Shown piece after piece: positions 16,923 to 26,344 of a stretch of DNA of 36,302 bases (positions within the stretch are counted from its first letter, which is position 1; each line of letters starts with the position of its first letter). The notes beneath the pieces are model-generated. The model was not told where the DNA came from. It was given only the letters and a program-made list of their open reading frames with translations, and made no database searches. Source of the DNA: Paracoccaceae bacterium (GTDB lineage Bacteria; Pseudomonadota; Alphaproteobacteria; Rhodobacterales; Rhodobacteraceae); contig JAHDEX010000028.1 in NCBI GenBank assembly GCA_020628545.1, forward strand, positions 14,401-50,702, read 5' to 3'. Both the position numbers and the translations under genes were made by a program.

Positions 16923-18256
16923 AAAAGCTGATGATGGCGGCTGCGGGTGGCAGCGTTTTGGGTTTGGTCGCGACAACGCAGGTTGCTGGCCCCCTGTTAG
17001 CCCAAGAGGCCGGATCGAATGCGTCCGTTTACGAACAGCTTGATTTGTTCGGTGACATCTTTGAGCGCATCCGCGCGGGCTATGTCGAAGAGGTTGATGA
17101 GAAAGACCTTATTGAAGCTGCAATCAACGGCATGCTGACCTCCCTTGACCCACACTCCAGCTATCTGTCTGCCGACGACGCCGCCGCGATGCGCGTGCAG
17201 ACACGGGGGGAGTTTGGTGGTCTGGGCATCGAAGTCACGCAGGAAGAAGGGTACGTGAAGGTCGTGTCGCCGATTGATGGTACACCTGCGGATGCAGCGG
17301 GTATCCTTGCCGGTGACTTCATCACAGCCGTTGATGGCGAATCTGTCTTGGGTTTGACCCTCGACGATGCGGTTGAACTGATGCGCGGCCCGGTTGGATC
17401 CGAGATCATCATCACCGTGGTCCGCGAGGGCGAAATTGAACCGCTTGAGGTTTCGATCATCCGCGACACCATCAAACTGACCGCCGTGCGTCACCGGACC
17501 GAAGGTGACGCGATTGTACTGCGGGTTACGACGTTTAACGACCAGACATTCCCGAACTTGCAAGAAGGCCTGAAGGAACAAGCCGAAGCTGCAGGCGGCA
17601 TCGAAAACGTGGATGGTATCGTTCTTGACCTGCGCAACAACCCCGGTGGCCTCTTAAACCAGGCAATCTATGTCTCCGACGCCTTTCTTGATGCCGGTGA
17701 AATCGTCTCAACACGCGGGCGTGAGCCGGAAGATGGTGACCGCTACAATGCGCAGCCCGGCGACTTGGCAGAAGGAAAACCCATCGTCGTACTGATTAAC
17801 GGTGGCTCTGCGTCCGCGTCGGAGATCGTTGCGGGTGCACTGCAAGACCACCGCCGTGCGATTGTTGTAGGGACGAAGTCTTTTGGGAAAGGCTCTGTCC
17901 AGACCGTGGTTCCGCTTGCCAGTGATGGCGCGATGCGCCTGACCACAGCGCGGTATTACACGCCGTCGGGCCGGTCGATCCAGGCGCTTGGCATTTCCCC
18001 TGACATCATCGTCGAACAGCCACGCCCAGTCATGGATGATCCGGAAGCGGAGGAGGATGATCGTCCACAGCGCTCAGAGGCGGACCTGCGCGGATCGCTC
18101 GACAATGACAGCCTGACAGAAGACGAGATCCAGCAGATCGAGGATGATCGCGCCCGTGCAGAAGCTGCAGCGCAGTTGCGCGAGGATGATTATCAACTGG
18201 CCTATGCTATCGACATCCTAAAAGGTCTGAACGCGCTGGTTCCGGCGGACGAGTAA
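16919..18256 (+). CDS. ctpA: C-terminal processing peptidase, S41 family
   Basis: CtpA-type proteases cut envelope proteins near the C-terminus, including murein hydrolases. The 445-residue product has an N-terminal signal (MKKLMMAAAGGSVLGLVATTQV), a leading helical region with SLDPHSSYL, a PDZ domain (about residues 98-180) and the S41 domain with the Ser-Lys dyad: Ser299 in NGGSASASEI and Lys324 in KSFGKGSVQTVV. The tail is acidic. The ATG at 16919 overlaps the envC-like stop (ATGA) and is preferred to an upstream ATG at 16886 inside that gene. Pairing with an amidase activator suggests a shared role in cell wall remodelling. Confidence 0.96.
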   Translation: MKKLMMAAAGGSVLGLVATTQVAGPLLAQEAGSNASVYEQLDLFGDIFERIRAGYVEEVDEKDLIEAAINGMLTSLDPHSSYLSADDAAAMRVQTRGEFGGLGIEVTQEEGYVKVVSPIDGTPADAAGILAGDFITAVDGESVLGLTLDDAVELMRGPVGSEIIITVVREGEIEPLEVSIIRDTIKLTAVRHRTEGDAIVLRVTTFNDQTFPNLQEGLKEQAEAAGGIENVDGIVLDLRNNPGGLLNQAIYVSDAFLDAGEIVSTRGREPEDGDRYNAQPGDLAEGKPIVVLINGGSASASEIVAGALQDHRRAIVVGTKSFGKGSVQTVVPLASDGAMRLTTARYYTPSGRSIQALGISPDIIVEQPRPVMDDPEAEEDDRPQRSEADLRGSLDNDSLTEDEIQQIEDDRARAEAAAQLREDDYQLAYAIDILKGLNALVPADE

Positions 18257-18365
18257 TGCTTGACTTCGCACCCCCGCTGAAATGAGGGAGTTGTGCAGAC
18301 CGCGTGGCGCCAGCTAGTGTCGGCTGACGCGAGCAAACATGCGCGCGGCGAGGAGATGCTTTCAG

Positions 18366-19397
18366 ATGTCATCACGCGACGCCCACGGGGATCGAAGCCT
18401 TGACGCCCCGGTTGCGCTGGATGCGGCAGAGGCCGGAATCTGGGTGTTCGACTTTGCCGCAAACGCGATAAAGGGTGATCAACTGGTGGCTAGCGTGCTG
18501 GACCTACCTGACGAGCTTAGCCCATGGCCCGCCGCGGCTTTCTTTGATCGTTTGCACGACGACGATGTGAAGTATGTGCATCAGGCGTTTGAGAAAGCGA
18601 AAGACGGCAACCGTGATCTGATGATGATGGACTTTCGCGCAAAACCTGCATCCCCGGATTATCAGGAGGGGTCGGTCTGGATCCGGCTGCGGGGCAAGGT
18701 GACATCGCTGGGTGCAGACGGGCGCGCGGCCCGCGCGACGGGGCTGGCATGGCGGGTCCCGCGCGCGGCCTATTCGACCAGTGAGGCCGAAAGGGTGTTG
18801 TCGGAAGTCAACCACCGCGTGAACAACAGCTACGCCGTCATCCGCGCCCTCGCGAACCTCGGAGAGTCGAGCACACGGGACGTGGGTAGTTTTGCTGATA
18901 CCCTGCGCAATCAGGTTGAGGCGTTGGCGGCGACAAACAAGCTGTCGACCGAGGCTGCGCAGGCACAGCGCGGCGGGAAGACAAAAGTCCGGCTCAACAA
19001 AGCGATTGAAGCGGCGCTAGCTTCCCGCTCCACCGCAGTGATCGATGCAACGACAGAGGTGCAGGTGCATTGTCCGGATGACGTTTGGCTTTCACCCGCC
19101 GACCTGACAAACTTTGCAATGATCCTTTTTGAGCTTGCGGCAAATGCCAGCAAGAGCGGCGCGTTTCGCGCGACAGGCGGAGCCATAGCGGTTGCCGTGA
19201 GGCGGAACGCTGATCAGATCTCACTGCAATGGGATGAGCGCAGCACTGCGTCGATCGACCCACCAAGATCCAGCGATGCGCCGACGTTCGGAGAAGTCAT
19301 TCTGGAGCTTTGCGCCAGCAACCTCGACGGCGTCTATTACAGGTCTTTTGGGCGTGACGGCGTGACTTTCCAATTGGACTTCACGCCGCAACACTGA
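18366..19397 (+). CDS. HWE/HisKA_2-type sensor histidine kinase with degenerate ATPase motif
   Basis: The product (343 residues from the ATG at 18366, AGGAG ten bases upstream) has an N-terminal PAS-like domain (about residues 15-130, including GIWVFDF and VWIRLRG) and a kinase core of the HWE type: phospho-acceptor His150 in LSEVNHRVNNSYAVIRALANL, Asn260 in LFELAANASKSGAF, and Trp289-Asp-Glu291 in LQWDER. The glycine motif, usually GFG, reads PTFGEVILE, so ATP binding may be weakened. There is no membrane segment, so it is cytosolic, and no response regulator gene is next to it. An alternative start at 18339 would add nine residues. The signal and partner are unknown. Confidence 0.82.
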   Translation: MSSRDAHGDRSLDAPVALDAAEAGIWVFDFAANAIKGDQLVASVLDLPDELSPWPAAAFFDRLHDDDVKYVHQAFEKAKDGNRDLMMMDFRAKPASPDYQEGSVWIRLRGKVTSLGADGRAARATGLAWRVPRAAYSTSEAERVLSEVNHRVNNSYAVIRALANLGESSTRDVGSFADTLRNQVEALAATNKLSTEAAQAQRGGKTKVRLNKAIEAALASRSTAVIDATTEVQVHCPDDVWLSPADLTNFAMILFELAANASKSGAFRATGGAIAVAVRRNADQISLQWDERSTASIDPPRSSDAPTFGEVILELCASNLDGVYYRSFGRDGVTFQLDFTPQH

Positions 19398-19403
19398 TTG
19401 CGA

Positions 19404-21854
19404 TCAGGCCTTCGCGCGTTCGCCCTTCGGATCATAGAACGGTTTCAACTGCGCTTCGGCCTTTACCCGCGTGCCCATCACGTCAATCTCGTAGGTGGAC
19501 GCGAGCATGTCAGCAACTGGTTCACCCGCTTCCGCGCACGGCACGTAACCCATGCCGATGGCCGCACCTAGGAAATGGCCATAGCCGCCAGAAGACAGAT
19601 ACCCGCACACCTTGCCGTCCCGCAGGATCGGCTCGTTGTGATAAAGCAGTGGTTCCGGGTCGCTAAGTTTGAACTGCACGAGGCGTTGCGATAAGCCCGC
19701 CTCACGTTTGCGCAGCACCGCATCGCGGCCAATGAAGTCCGGCTTGTCGGTCTTCACTGCGAAACCCAAACCAGCTTCGAGGACGTGATCTTCAGAGGTG
19801 ATGTCATGGCCGAAGTGGCGGAAGCCTTTTTCCATCCGGCAAGTGTCCATCATGTGCATCCCGCAGAGGCGCATGCCAAAGTCCTGACCTGCCTCGGCGA
19901 TGGTTTCGAAGACGTGGCCACACATGTCGCTTGGGACGTAGAGCTCCCAACCCAGCTCGCCGACGTAGGTCACGCGATGTACACGCGCGAGGCCCATGCC
20001 GATTTCAATCTCCTGCGCGGTGCCGAAGGGGTTCATGTCGTTTGAAAAGTCGTTGGGTGACACCGCCTGCAGCAACTCGCGCGAGCGTGGCCCCATCACC
20101 GCCAACACACCTTCGCCTGCTGTTACATCGGTGATGACAACGTTGAAGTCGCCTTTGTTGCGCTGCATCCATGTCTGATCCGCGAGGCGTGTTGCGGCTG
20201 GTGTCACGACGAGAAAGCAATCCTCCTCGATCCGCGTCACAGTCACATCCGCCTCAATCCCGGCAGAGTTGTTCAGGAACTGGGTGTAGACGATCTTGCC
20301 CACGGGCACGTCGTATTGCCCGCCGCCAACATGGTTCATGAAGGCCACAGCGTCTGGGCCTTGCACGCGGATTTTGCCGAAAGACGACATGTCGTAGACG
20401 CCGACGTTCTGACGGACGGCCATATGCTCTTCGCGGACGTTGTCGAAGAAATTCTGGCGCGACCAGCTGTATTCGTATTTCGGTTCCTGATTTCCGCGGG
20501 CGAACCAGTTGGCCCGCTCCCACCCGGCCAATTCACCCATCACGCCGCCGCGCTCGATCAGGTGATGATGGAATGGTGTCCGGCGAACGCCGCGTGCCGT
20601 GTCCTTCTGGCGGAACGGGAAATGGTCTGCATAGAGAAGACCGAGCGACTCTTTCGCGCGTTCGAAAAGGTACGTCTTGTTGCCTTGGAACGGCTGCATC
20701 CGGCTGATGTCGACGTCGCCCAGATCAAACGGCTTTTCGCCGCTGTCCATCCACTGCGACAGGGCCATGCCCGCGCCACCGGCGGACTGGATACCGATGG
20801 AGTTGAAACCGGCCGCAACCCAGACGTTATCCATCTCGGGCGCTTGACCAAGGTGATAGGCATCGTCTGGCGTGAAACTTTCAGGACCATTGAAGAAGGT
20901 GTGAATACCGGCCTCGGCCAGCATCGGCAGGCGCTCAACTGCAGCCTCAAGGATCGGCTCAAAATGGTCGAAGTCTTCGGGTAATTGGTCGAACTCAAAG
21001 TCTTTCGGGATGCCGTCCATCGCCCAAGGCTTGGCGTTGGGTTCAAACGCGCCAAGCAGCATTTTGCCTGCGTCTTCTTTGTAGTACGCACATTCATCTG
21101 GCACCCGCAGCACGGGCATCTGCGTCAAACCAGGAATATTTTCCGTGACGATATAGAAGTGTTCGCAAGCATGCAGCGGGACGTTCACGCCCAGCATCTT
21201 GCCCACCTGATGACCCCACATGCCGCCGCAGTTCACCACCATGTCACAGGTGATGTGGCCCGTTTCGCCTTTTTGTTCCCAATCGACCCCGGTGATCCGG
21301 CGGCCTTCGCGTCTCACGCCAGTGACCAGCGTTTGCTCGATCACCTTCGCACCGTTCTGTCGCGCGCCTTTGGCCAGCGCTTGCGCGATGTTCGCAGGGT
21401 CGCCCTGCCCATCAAGCGGCAGGTAGACGCCTGCTGTCACGCCATCGATGTTCAGATGCTCGTAGCGGTTCTTCACCTCTTCCGGGCTGATCTCTTCCAC
21501 CTCAACGCCAAAGGCGCGGGCCATGCCGGCCTGGCGGTAAATCTCTTCCTTGCGCTCTTCGGTCAGCGCCACCGTGATCGACCCGCAGCGCTTAAATCCC
21601 GTCGCCACACCGGTTTCCGCTTCCAGATCGCCATAAAGCTCTTGGCTGTACTTCGCGAGCTTCGTCATGTTGGCGGTCGCCCGCAACTGCGCAATCAAGC
21701 CCGCGGCATGCCATGTGGTGCCAGAGGTCAGCTGCTTGCGCTCCAACAGAACAACGTCTTTCCACCCAAGTTTTGTCAGGTGATAGGCAACTGAACAGCC
21801 GATTACGCCGCCCCCGATGATCACAACTCGGGCCGAAGACGGTGGAAGCGCCAT
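19404..21854 (-). CDS. FAD-dependent dehydrogenase with GcvT domain (dimethylglycine/sarcosine dehydrogenase-like), copy 1
   Basis: This 816-residue product has an N-terminal DAO-type FAD domain (VVIIGGGVIGCSVAYHL, residues 10-26), with His49 in TTWHAAG at the position of the covalently flavinylated histidine of mitochondrial dimethylglycine dehydrogenase. A middle linker domain and a C-terminal aminomethyltransferase (GcvT) domain follow from about residue 420. Such enzymes oxidise an N-methyl group and pass formaldehyde to tetrahydrofolate as 5,10-methylene-THF. The ATG at 21854 follows AAGGAGTCTTCACA; a longer frame from 21896 lacks this. It is last in the methyl-catabolism cluster, after the GlxA-type regulator. 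Sarcosine or dimethylglycine is the likely substrate, and which of the two copies takes which is not clear. Confidence 0.88.
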   Translation of the reverse strand: MALPPSSARVVIIGGGVIGCSVAYHLTKLGWKDVVLLERKQLTSGTTWHAAGLIAQLRATANMTKLAKYSQELYGDLEAETGVATGFKRCGSITVALTEERKEEIYRQAGMARAFGVEVEEISPEEVKNRYEHLNIDGVTAGVYLPLDGQGDPANIAQALAKGARQNGAKVIEQTLVTGVRREGRRITGVDWEQKGETGHITCDMVVNCGGMWGHQVGKMLGVNVPLHACEHFYIVTENIPGLTQMPVLRVPDECAYYKEDAGKMLLGAFEPNAKPWAMDGIPKDFEFDQLPEDFDHFEPILEAAVERLPMLAEAGIHTFFNGPESFTPDDAYHLGQAPEMDNVWVAAGFNSIGIQSAGGAGMALSQWMDSGEKPFDLGDVDISRMQPFQGNKTYLFERAKESLGLLYADHFPFRQKDTARGVRRTPFHHHLIERGGVMGELAGWERANWFARGNQEPKYEYSWSRQNFFDNVREEHMAVRQNVGVYDMSSFGKIRVQGPDAVAFMNHVGGGQYDVPVGKIVYTQFLNNSAGIEADVTVTRIEEDCFLVVTPAATRLADQTWMQRNKGDFNVVITDVTAGEGVLAVMGPRSRELLQAVSPNDFSNDMNPFGTAQEIEIGMGLARVHRVTYVGELGWELYVPSDMCGHVFETIAEAGQDFGMRLCGMHMMDTCRMEKGFRHFGHDITSEDHVLEAGLGFAVKTDKPDFIGRDAVLRKREAGLSQRLVQFKLSDPEPLLYHNEPILRDGKVCGYLSSGGYGHFLGAAIGMGYVPCAEAGEPVADMLASTYEIDVMGTRVKAEAQLKPFYDPKGERAKA

Positions 21855-21945
21855 TGTGAAGACTCCTTGATAAGAATGACTGGAAAGTCGTGGCACGGAA
21901 CTTGCCGGGTAACTCGCGCAAATGCGTCACGCGTGTCGCAAATCG

Positions 21946-22908
21946 CTACTTCACCCGCCCCGCCCTCCGGGCCGCATTTGGCGTCATGCCAAAGTTCTTT
22001 TTGTAGATGCCCGAGAAGCCGGAGGGGAAGCCGCAGGCGAGGCCGATCTCATTGATCGACATGTCTGTATTCAGTAGCAGATTGTTCGCTTTGCCCAGCC
22101 GGAGTTCGCGGTAATAGCCGTTTGGCGTGGTATGCAAAACTGCGTGAAACTTACGTTCGAGAGAGCGTTTTGACACGCCGGTTTGTGTCGCAATTTCTGC
22201 AATCGACATTGGAAACTCCACGTTGTCCTGCATCAGCGATACGCAGGTATCGAGGTCCGCATCGCCCGTCGCCATCGCGGCGCGACCGCCATATGGCTGC
22301 AGAGTGTTGTGGTGGCGAATACGCTCATGCAGCAGCACATCCACCACCGTCATCAGCGTGGCGGCCGAGACATGATCACTCGCAATCGACAGGGTTACGT
22401 CATAGGCCGCCCCCATTCCCGCGCAGGTGACAATCCCGCCCGCATCGACCGCAAGTGCGGCCTTGGTGTCAAAAAGACCATGGCGTTCGAGAAGCACCGC
22501 ACGGTTTTCCCAATGAGTGGTATGCGTCGCGCTTTCATCACGGCGGTCCGCAATGTAACGACTTGCGGCCTCGGCCATCAGCACGACGCGCGCCTGCCGC
22601 ATGGTGTAGCCGGGCAAGAGTGCGCTGTAAGCAAGATCCGGATGATCCGGATTGGCGTTGCCCAGAAAGAAGGCGTAGTTCGCGACCGATTTCGGGTCGA
22701 GCGGCTGTGTCTCAAGCATCAGATCACCGCCACCGCGTACCGGCCCACCCTTGCGTGACCGATAGGTCCATTCGAACACCGTGCGCTGGCTCTTTTTGTT
22801 CGACAGGCGCAGCACGTCGACGACGCCAGCCAATTCCGTCGGTACAAAGCCATCCGCAACGATGATGTCGCACGGGATCGGGCCGTCGATATGGGCGCGA
22901 TCAGACAA
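21946..22908 (-). CDS. GlxA-type AraC-family regulator (GATase1-like plus AraC HTH)
   Basis: The 320-residue product has an N-terminal DJ-1/GATase1-like domain (about residues 10-190, including LSNKKSQRTVFEWTYRSRKG and AVDAGGIVTCAGMGAAYDV) and a C-terminal AraC domain with two helix-turn-helices (about 225-318: IAEIATQTGVSKRSLERKFH and INEIGLACGFPSGFSGIYKK). This is the plan of GbdR and related regulators that respond to glycine betaine or dimethylglycine in pseudomonads. Lying between the methyltransferase gene (8-base overlap) and dehydrogenase copy 1, it probably activates this cluster; the effector assignment is inference from that context. Confidence 0.9.
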   Translation of the reverse strand: MSDRAHIDGPIPCDIIVADGFVPTELAGVVDVLRLSNKKSQRTVFEWTYRSRKGGPVRGGGDLMLETQPLDPKSVANYAFFLGNANPDHPDLAYSALLPGYTMRQARVVLMAEAASRYIADRRDESATHTTHWENRAVLLERHGLFDTKAALAVDAGGIVTCAGMGAAYDVTLSIASDHVSAATLMTVVDVLLHERIRHHNTLQPYGGRAAMATGDADLDTCVSLMQDNVEFPMSIAEIATQTGVSKRSLERKFHAVLHTTPNGYYRELRLGKANNLLLNTDMSINEIGLACGFPSGFSGIYKKNFGMTPNAARRAGRVK

Positions 22909-23797
22909 TACGGTGCCCCGCTTCCTTCAGCCTTTTGGCGATCTCAGCAATATGGGCGGGGCCAACCTCGCAGCAGCCCCCAACGATTGTCGCACCTGCG
23001 TCGACCCAGCCCATGACGTGGTCCGCGTACTTCTCGGGGCCCATGTCCCGTCGCTCTTTCAGTGCATCAACTGTTGGCTTATGGCCGAGAAAAGCTTTGG
23101 TGATCCGCTCAAACGCATTCGCGTAGCCGCCAAACGGTTTCCCTGCTGTCGCCAAGATCGGCATCGCAACGTCCAGGGCTTCGGGTGCTGAACAATTGGC
23201 CAGCACGGCTTCGGCTGCACCAACAACGTCGAGTGCTTCCGCCAACGGCTCACCCGAACGCAAAACCGTCCCATCCGTGTCGTCGAGGGTGAAGGCGATC
23301 CAGACCGGTTTGCCGCAGATGCGGGCACCTTCCAGAACAGCGGACGCATGTTCAATGGAGGAGACCGTCTCCGCTAGGATCAAATCAACATCTTCGCCCA
23401 TCAGGTTTGCGATCTCGCGATAAAGAACAATGGCTTCCGCCAGCGGCGGGTGCGCATCGGGGCGGTATGACGCGATCAGAGGGCCAATTGCGCCAGCAAT
23501 GCGCGCGCCGTCGGCTTTGGCGCTCAGGGCTTCTTTCCGGGCCGCCGCGTGGAGCGCAACGAAGTCGTCCTCCATGCCGGTCCCGACCAGACGGTCGCGA
23601 TGGATAGCGTACGTATTTGTCGTCGCGATTGTGGCCCCGGCGGCGAAATAGGCGCGGTGAATGTCGCCCACCATGCCAGGATGATCGACCATAACCTGGG
23701 TTGACCAGAGCGGGGTCGGCTTGTCACCTGCACGGCGGATCAACTCCTGCCCCATGCCGCCGTCCAAAAGCGTGATGTCTGACTGTGTTGTCGTCAT
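22901..23797 (-). CDS. bmt: Homocysteine S-methyltransferase family protein (betaine-homocysteine methyltransferase-like)
   Basis: The 298-residue product is a zinc-dependent homocysteine methyltransferase barrel. It has the N-terminal LLDGGMGQELIRRAG, and the zinc ligands Cys202 (LANCSAP) with Cys275 and Cys276 (VGGCCEVGP). Betaine-homocysteine methyltransferases transfer a methyl from glycine betaine to homocysteine, giving methionine and dimethylglycine. The flanking dimethylglycine dehydrogenase-like genes make that role likely here, though the family also accepts S-methylmethionine. The symbol follows usage for roseobacters and is tentative. It overlaps the GlxA-type regulator by eight bases and is 63 bases downstream of dehydrogenase copy 2, with a hairpin in the gap. 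Confidence 0.88.
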   Translation of the reverse strand: MTTTQSDITLLDGGMGQELIRRAGDKPTPLWSTQVMVDHPGMVGDIHRAYFAAGATIATTNTYAIHRDRLVGTGMEDDFVALHAAARKEALSAKADGARIAGAIGPLIASYRPDAHPPLAEAIVLYREIANLMGEDVDLILAETVSSIEHASAVLEGARICGKPVWIAFTLDDTDGTVLRSGEPLAEALDVVGAAEAVLANCSAPEALDVAMPILATAGKPFGGYANAFERITKAFLGHKPTVDALKERRDMGPEKYADHVMGWVDAGATIVGGCCEVGPAHIAEIAKRLKEAGHRIV

Positions 23798-23818
23798 CGG
23801 TGTTCTTCCTGATGGCGA

Positions 23819-23840
23819 CAGGGCGGCATAATCCGCCCTG
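23819..23840 (-). other. Hairpin between dehydrogenase 2 and bmt
   Basis: The arms CAGGGCGG and CCGCCCTG form an 8-bp perfect stem with a CATAAT loop, between two cotranscribed genes. No T-run follows on either strand, so it may trim or stabilise the message or attenuate partially rather than terminate fully. Confidence 0.5.
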
Positions 23841-23860
23841 CGCTGTTTCTGACGGGTCCT

Positions 23861-26317
23861 TTACGCCCGCAACCGTTCGTTTTCTGCGTCCCAAAGCGGC
23901 GCATCGTCATGCACAGTCGCAGGATATTTTTCGCCGTAGATTTCGATCTCGACCTTTTTGCCCGGCACGTTCACGTCCGTGCGCAGCATCCCCAATGCGA
24001 TGGATTTATTGACGCGGAAGCCCCAGTCACCAGAGGTCGTCTCGCCCACAACCTCCCCATCATGCCAGATCGGCGACATGTAGGGCGCGTCTGCAGGCCC
24101 CGGATTGTCGAGCGTCATCGTCGCAAAGCCCTTCTTGCTGCCCTGCTGTTTTTCGGCTTGCAGTGCCGCCTTACCGGGGAAGTCCTGTGCCTTGTTGAAA
24201 CGAATGAACCGCTCCAACCCGCCTTCCAGCATCGAGTAGTCGGTCGACAGATCGCCTTTCCATGTCCGATACCCTTTTTCGATCCGCATCGCATTGAGGG
24301 CGAACATGCCAAATGGTGTGGCACCCGCGTCGCGCACCGCGTTATAGGCCGCCGCGCTGTCGTCAAACTTGGTATGGATTTCCCACCCCAGTTCACCCGT
24401 AAAGCTCACCCGCAGCAGTTTGGCGGGCACACCAGCAAAGGTCGCTTCTTGTAGTGACAGCCAGCCCTGCGACAGGTCCGCATCCGTCAGACCCTGCAAC
24501 ACCTCGCGCGACCCAGCGCCTGAGACAAGCATCGTGGACCATTCACGTGTGATGTCTGTCAGTTCAATGCTGGTGTTCGCTGGCAAACGGTCGCGCAGGA
24601 ACTCAAAGTCGTGCCATTGCGCCACAGCCGCCGTCATCAGCCAGAAATCATCTTCGTCCCAACGGATGATGGTCACCTCGGTCACGATCCGGCCGCGGCT
24701 ATCGGCGAAATAGGCCAGGTTCATGCGGCCGATCTTCGGCAGCGCGCCGGTGATTTGGGTCCGCAGCCATTCGGCCGCACCCGCGCCTTTCAGCGTGTAG
24801 CGCGAGAACCCCGGCATATCGAGAACCGCACACCCGTTAGTCGCGGCTTCAACCTCGCGCTTGACGCCCGCTTTCCACGGACCTTCGCGTTCCCATGTCT
24901 CCGTCGCTTCGACGGAAGTATCTTCACCGTCATGAGCGAACCAGTTGGCCCGCTCCCACCCGTTATAAGCGCCCATCTGTGCACCGTCTGCGATCAGACG
25001 ATCATGGTTCGGCGAAAGCTTCTTGTCCCGACCGGCAGGCCACATTTTGTGCGGGAAGTGCATGCCGTACTCGTGGCCATAGGTTTCCAGCGCTTTCGCA
25101 TGGCAATAATCGTGATCGGCATAATCGGTGTAGCGGCGCGGGTCGACGGCCCACATGTCGATCTCGGTTTCACCCTCAACCAGCCATTCGGCCATGACCT
25201 TACCAGCGCCACCGCCCTGTACGATGCCGAAGGTGAAGGAGTGCGCTTCATAGGCGTTCTTCACACCCGGCATGGGACCGATCATTGGCAAGCCGTCGGG
25301 CGCATACGGGATCGGGCCGTTGATGTTGCGGCCAACACCACCGGTGCCCAGGACCGGCACACGCTCCATCGCGTCTTCGATATACCACTCCAGACGGTCC
25401 AGATCGTCCGGGTAAAGCTGGAAGCTGAAGTCATCGGGCATTGGGTCATCTTTGGTGACCCAGTGCGCTTTACAGTTGCGCTCATACGGCCCAAGGTTCA
25501 GACCGTTCTTGTCCTGCCGCAGATAGTAGGAGCTGTCGACGTCCCTGATCATCGGGGTCTTCTTGCCGTTTTCCTTGGTCCAGGCTTTGATCTCGTCAAT
25601 TTCTTCGGTCAGGAAATACTGGTGGGACATCACCACCATCGGCACATCACGGCCGCCATATGGCTTGAACCACTCACCCACACGCGCGGCGTAGTAACCA
25701 GCCGCATTCACGACTTTCTCACATTTGATATCGCCCTTATCGGTGTGGACGATCCACTCACCTGTATCCGACTGCGACACACCAGTCGCAGGGCAGAACC
25801 GCTCAATCTTCGCCCCCAGATCACGCGCCCCTTTGGCAAGCGCCTGCGTCAGTTGGGCCGGGTCGATATCACCGTCAAGCGGGTCCCAAAGGACGCCGGA
25901 CAGATCATGAGTTTCGACAAAAGGGTTGTAATTCTTGACTTCATCGATGCCGATCATCTCAAGCGGCAGACCCATCGCTTGTGCCTGCCCGCACACGCGC
26001 TGGAACTCCTGACGACGCTCTTTCGTATGACCTAGTCGCAGCGCGCCGGTCACGTGGTAGTTCATCGGGTAGTCAACATCATCAGCCAGCGTCCGATACA
26101 TATCCAGCGAATAGCGCTGCATGTTCATGACGGCCCAGTTCGGCGCAAAGTTCGGGCAGTTGCCTGCCGCGTGCCAAGTGGACCCCGCCGTCAGTTCGTT
26201 CTTTTCGAGCAGGACACAATCGGTCCAGCCTTTCTTGGCCAGATGATAAAGTGTGGACACACCCACAACACCACCACCGATGATGACCACGCGGGCCGTT
26301 GTTGGAAAATCAGACAT
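23861..26317 (-). CDS. FAD-dependent dehydrogenase with GcvT domain (dimethylglycine/sarcosine dehydrogenase-like), copy 2
   Basis: The 818-residue product parallels copy 1: FAD motif VVIIGGGVVGVSTLYHL (residues 10-26), His49 in STWHAAG at the flavinylation position, a linker domain, and a C-terminal GcvT domain from about residue 425 (TGELGWEIH, MRIEKGYRTW). Length and order match dimethylglycine dehydrogenases. It differs from copy 1 in the substrate-cavity region after the histidine (NCPNFAPNWAVMNMQRYS versus LIAQLRATANMTKLAKYS), so the two probably handle different N-methyl substrates. GGGAG five to nine bases ahead of the ATG at 26317 fixes the start. It is the first enzyme gene of the cluster. 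Confidence 0.88.
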   Translation of the reverse strand: MSDFPTTARVVIIGGGVVGVSTLYHLAKKGWTDCVLLEKNELTAGSTWHAAGNCPNFAPNWAVMNMQRYSLDMYRTLADDVDYPMNYHVTGALRLGHTKERRQEFQRVCGQAQAMGLPLEMIGIDEVKNYNPFVETHDLSGVLWDPLDGDIDPAQLTQALAKGARDLGAKIERFCPATGVSQSDTGEWIVHTDKGDIKCEKVVNAAGYYAARVGEWFKPYGGRDVPMVVMSHQYFLTEEIDEIKAWTKENGKKTPMIRDVDSSYYLRQDKNGLNLGPYERNCKAHWVTKDDPMPDDFSFQLYPDDLDRLEWYIEDAMERVPVLGTGGVGRNINGPIPYAPDGLPMIGPMPGVKNAYEAHSFTFGIVQGGGAGKVMAEWLVEGETEIDMWAVDPRRYTDYADHDYCHAKALETYGHEYGMHFPHKMWPAGRDKKLSPNHDRLIADGAQMGAYNGWERANWFAHDGEDTSVEATETWEREGPWKAGVKREVEAATNGCAVLDMPGFSRYTLKGAGAAEWLRTQITGALPKIGRMNLAYFADSRGRIVTEVTIIRWDEDDFWLMTAAVAQWHDFEFLRDRLPANTSIELTDITREWSTMLVSGAGSREVLQGLTDADLSQGWLSLQEATFAGVPAKLLRVSFTGELGWEIHTKFDDSAAAYNAVRDAGATPFGMFALNAMRIEKGYRTWKGDLSTDYSMLEGGLERFIRFNKAQDFPGKAALQAEKQQGSKKGFATMTLDNPGPADAPYMSPIWHDGEVVGETTSGDWGFRVNKSIALGMLRTDVNVPGKKVEIEIYGEKYPATVHDDAPLWDAENERLRA

Positions 26318-26344
26318 GGTCACTCCCTAGTATTCTCTTTTGAA

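Noticed and set aside
19394..19407. CTGAT / ATCAG hairpin at the convergent stops of the kinase and dehydrogenase 1 genes
   Set aside because: The stem is only 5 bp with no T-run, too weak to call a terminator.
21855..21945. A glycine or SAM riboswitch ahead of dehydrogenase 1
   Set aside because: The gap is only 91 bases and shows no conserved riboswitch core or terminator/antiterminator pair.
24611..26035. A 474-codon open frame antisense to dehydrogenase 2
   Set aside because: It mirrors a strong conserved gene; its composition is rich in His and Arg as expected for antisense of GC-rich coding, with no ribosome site or domain.
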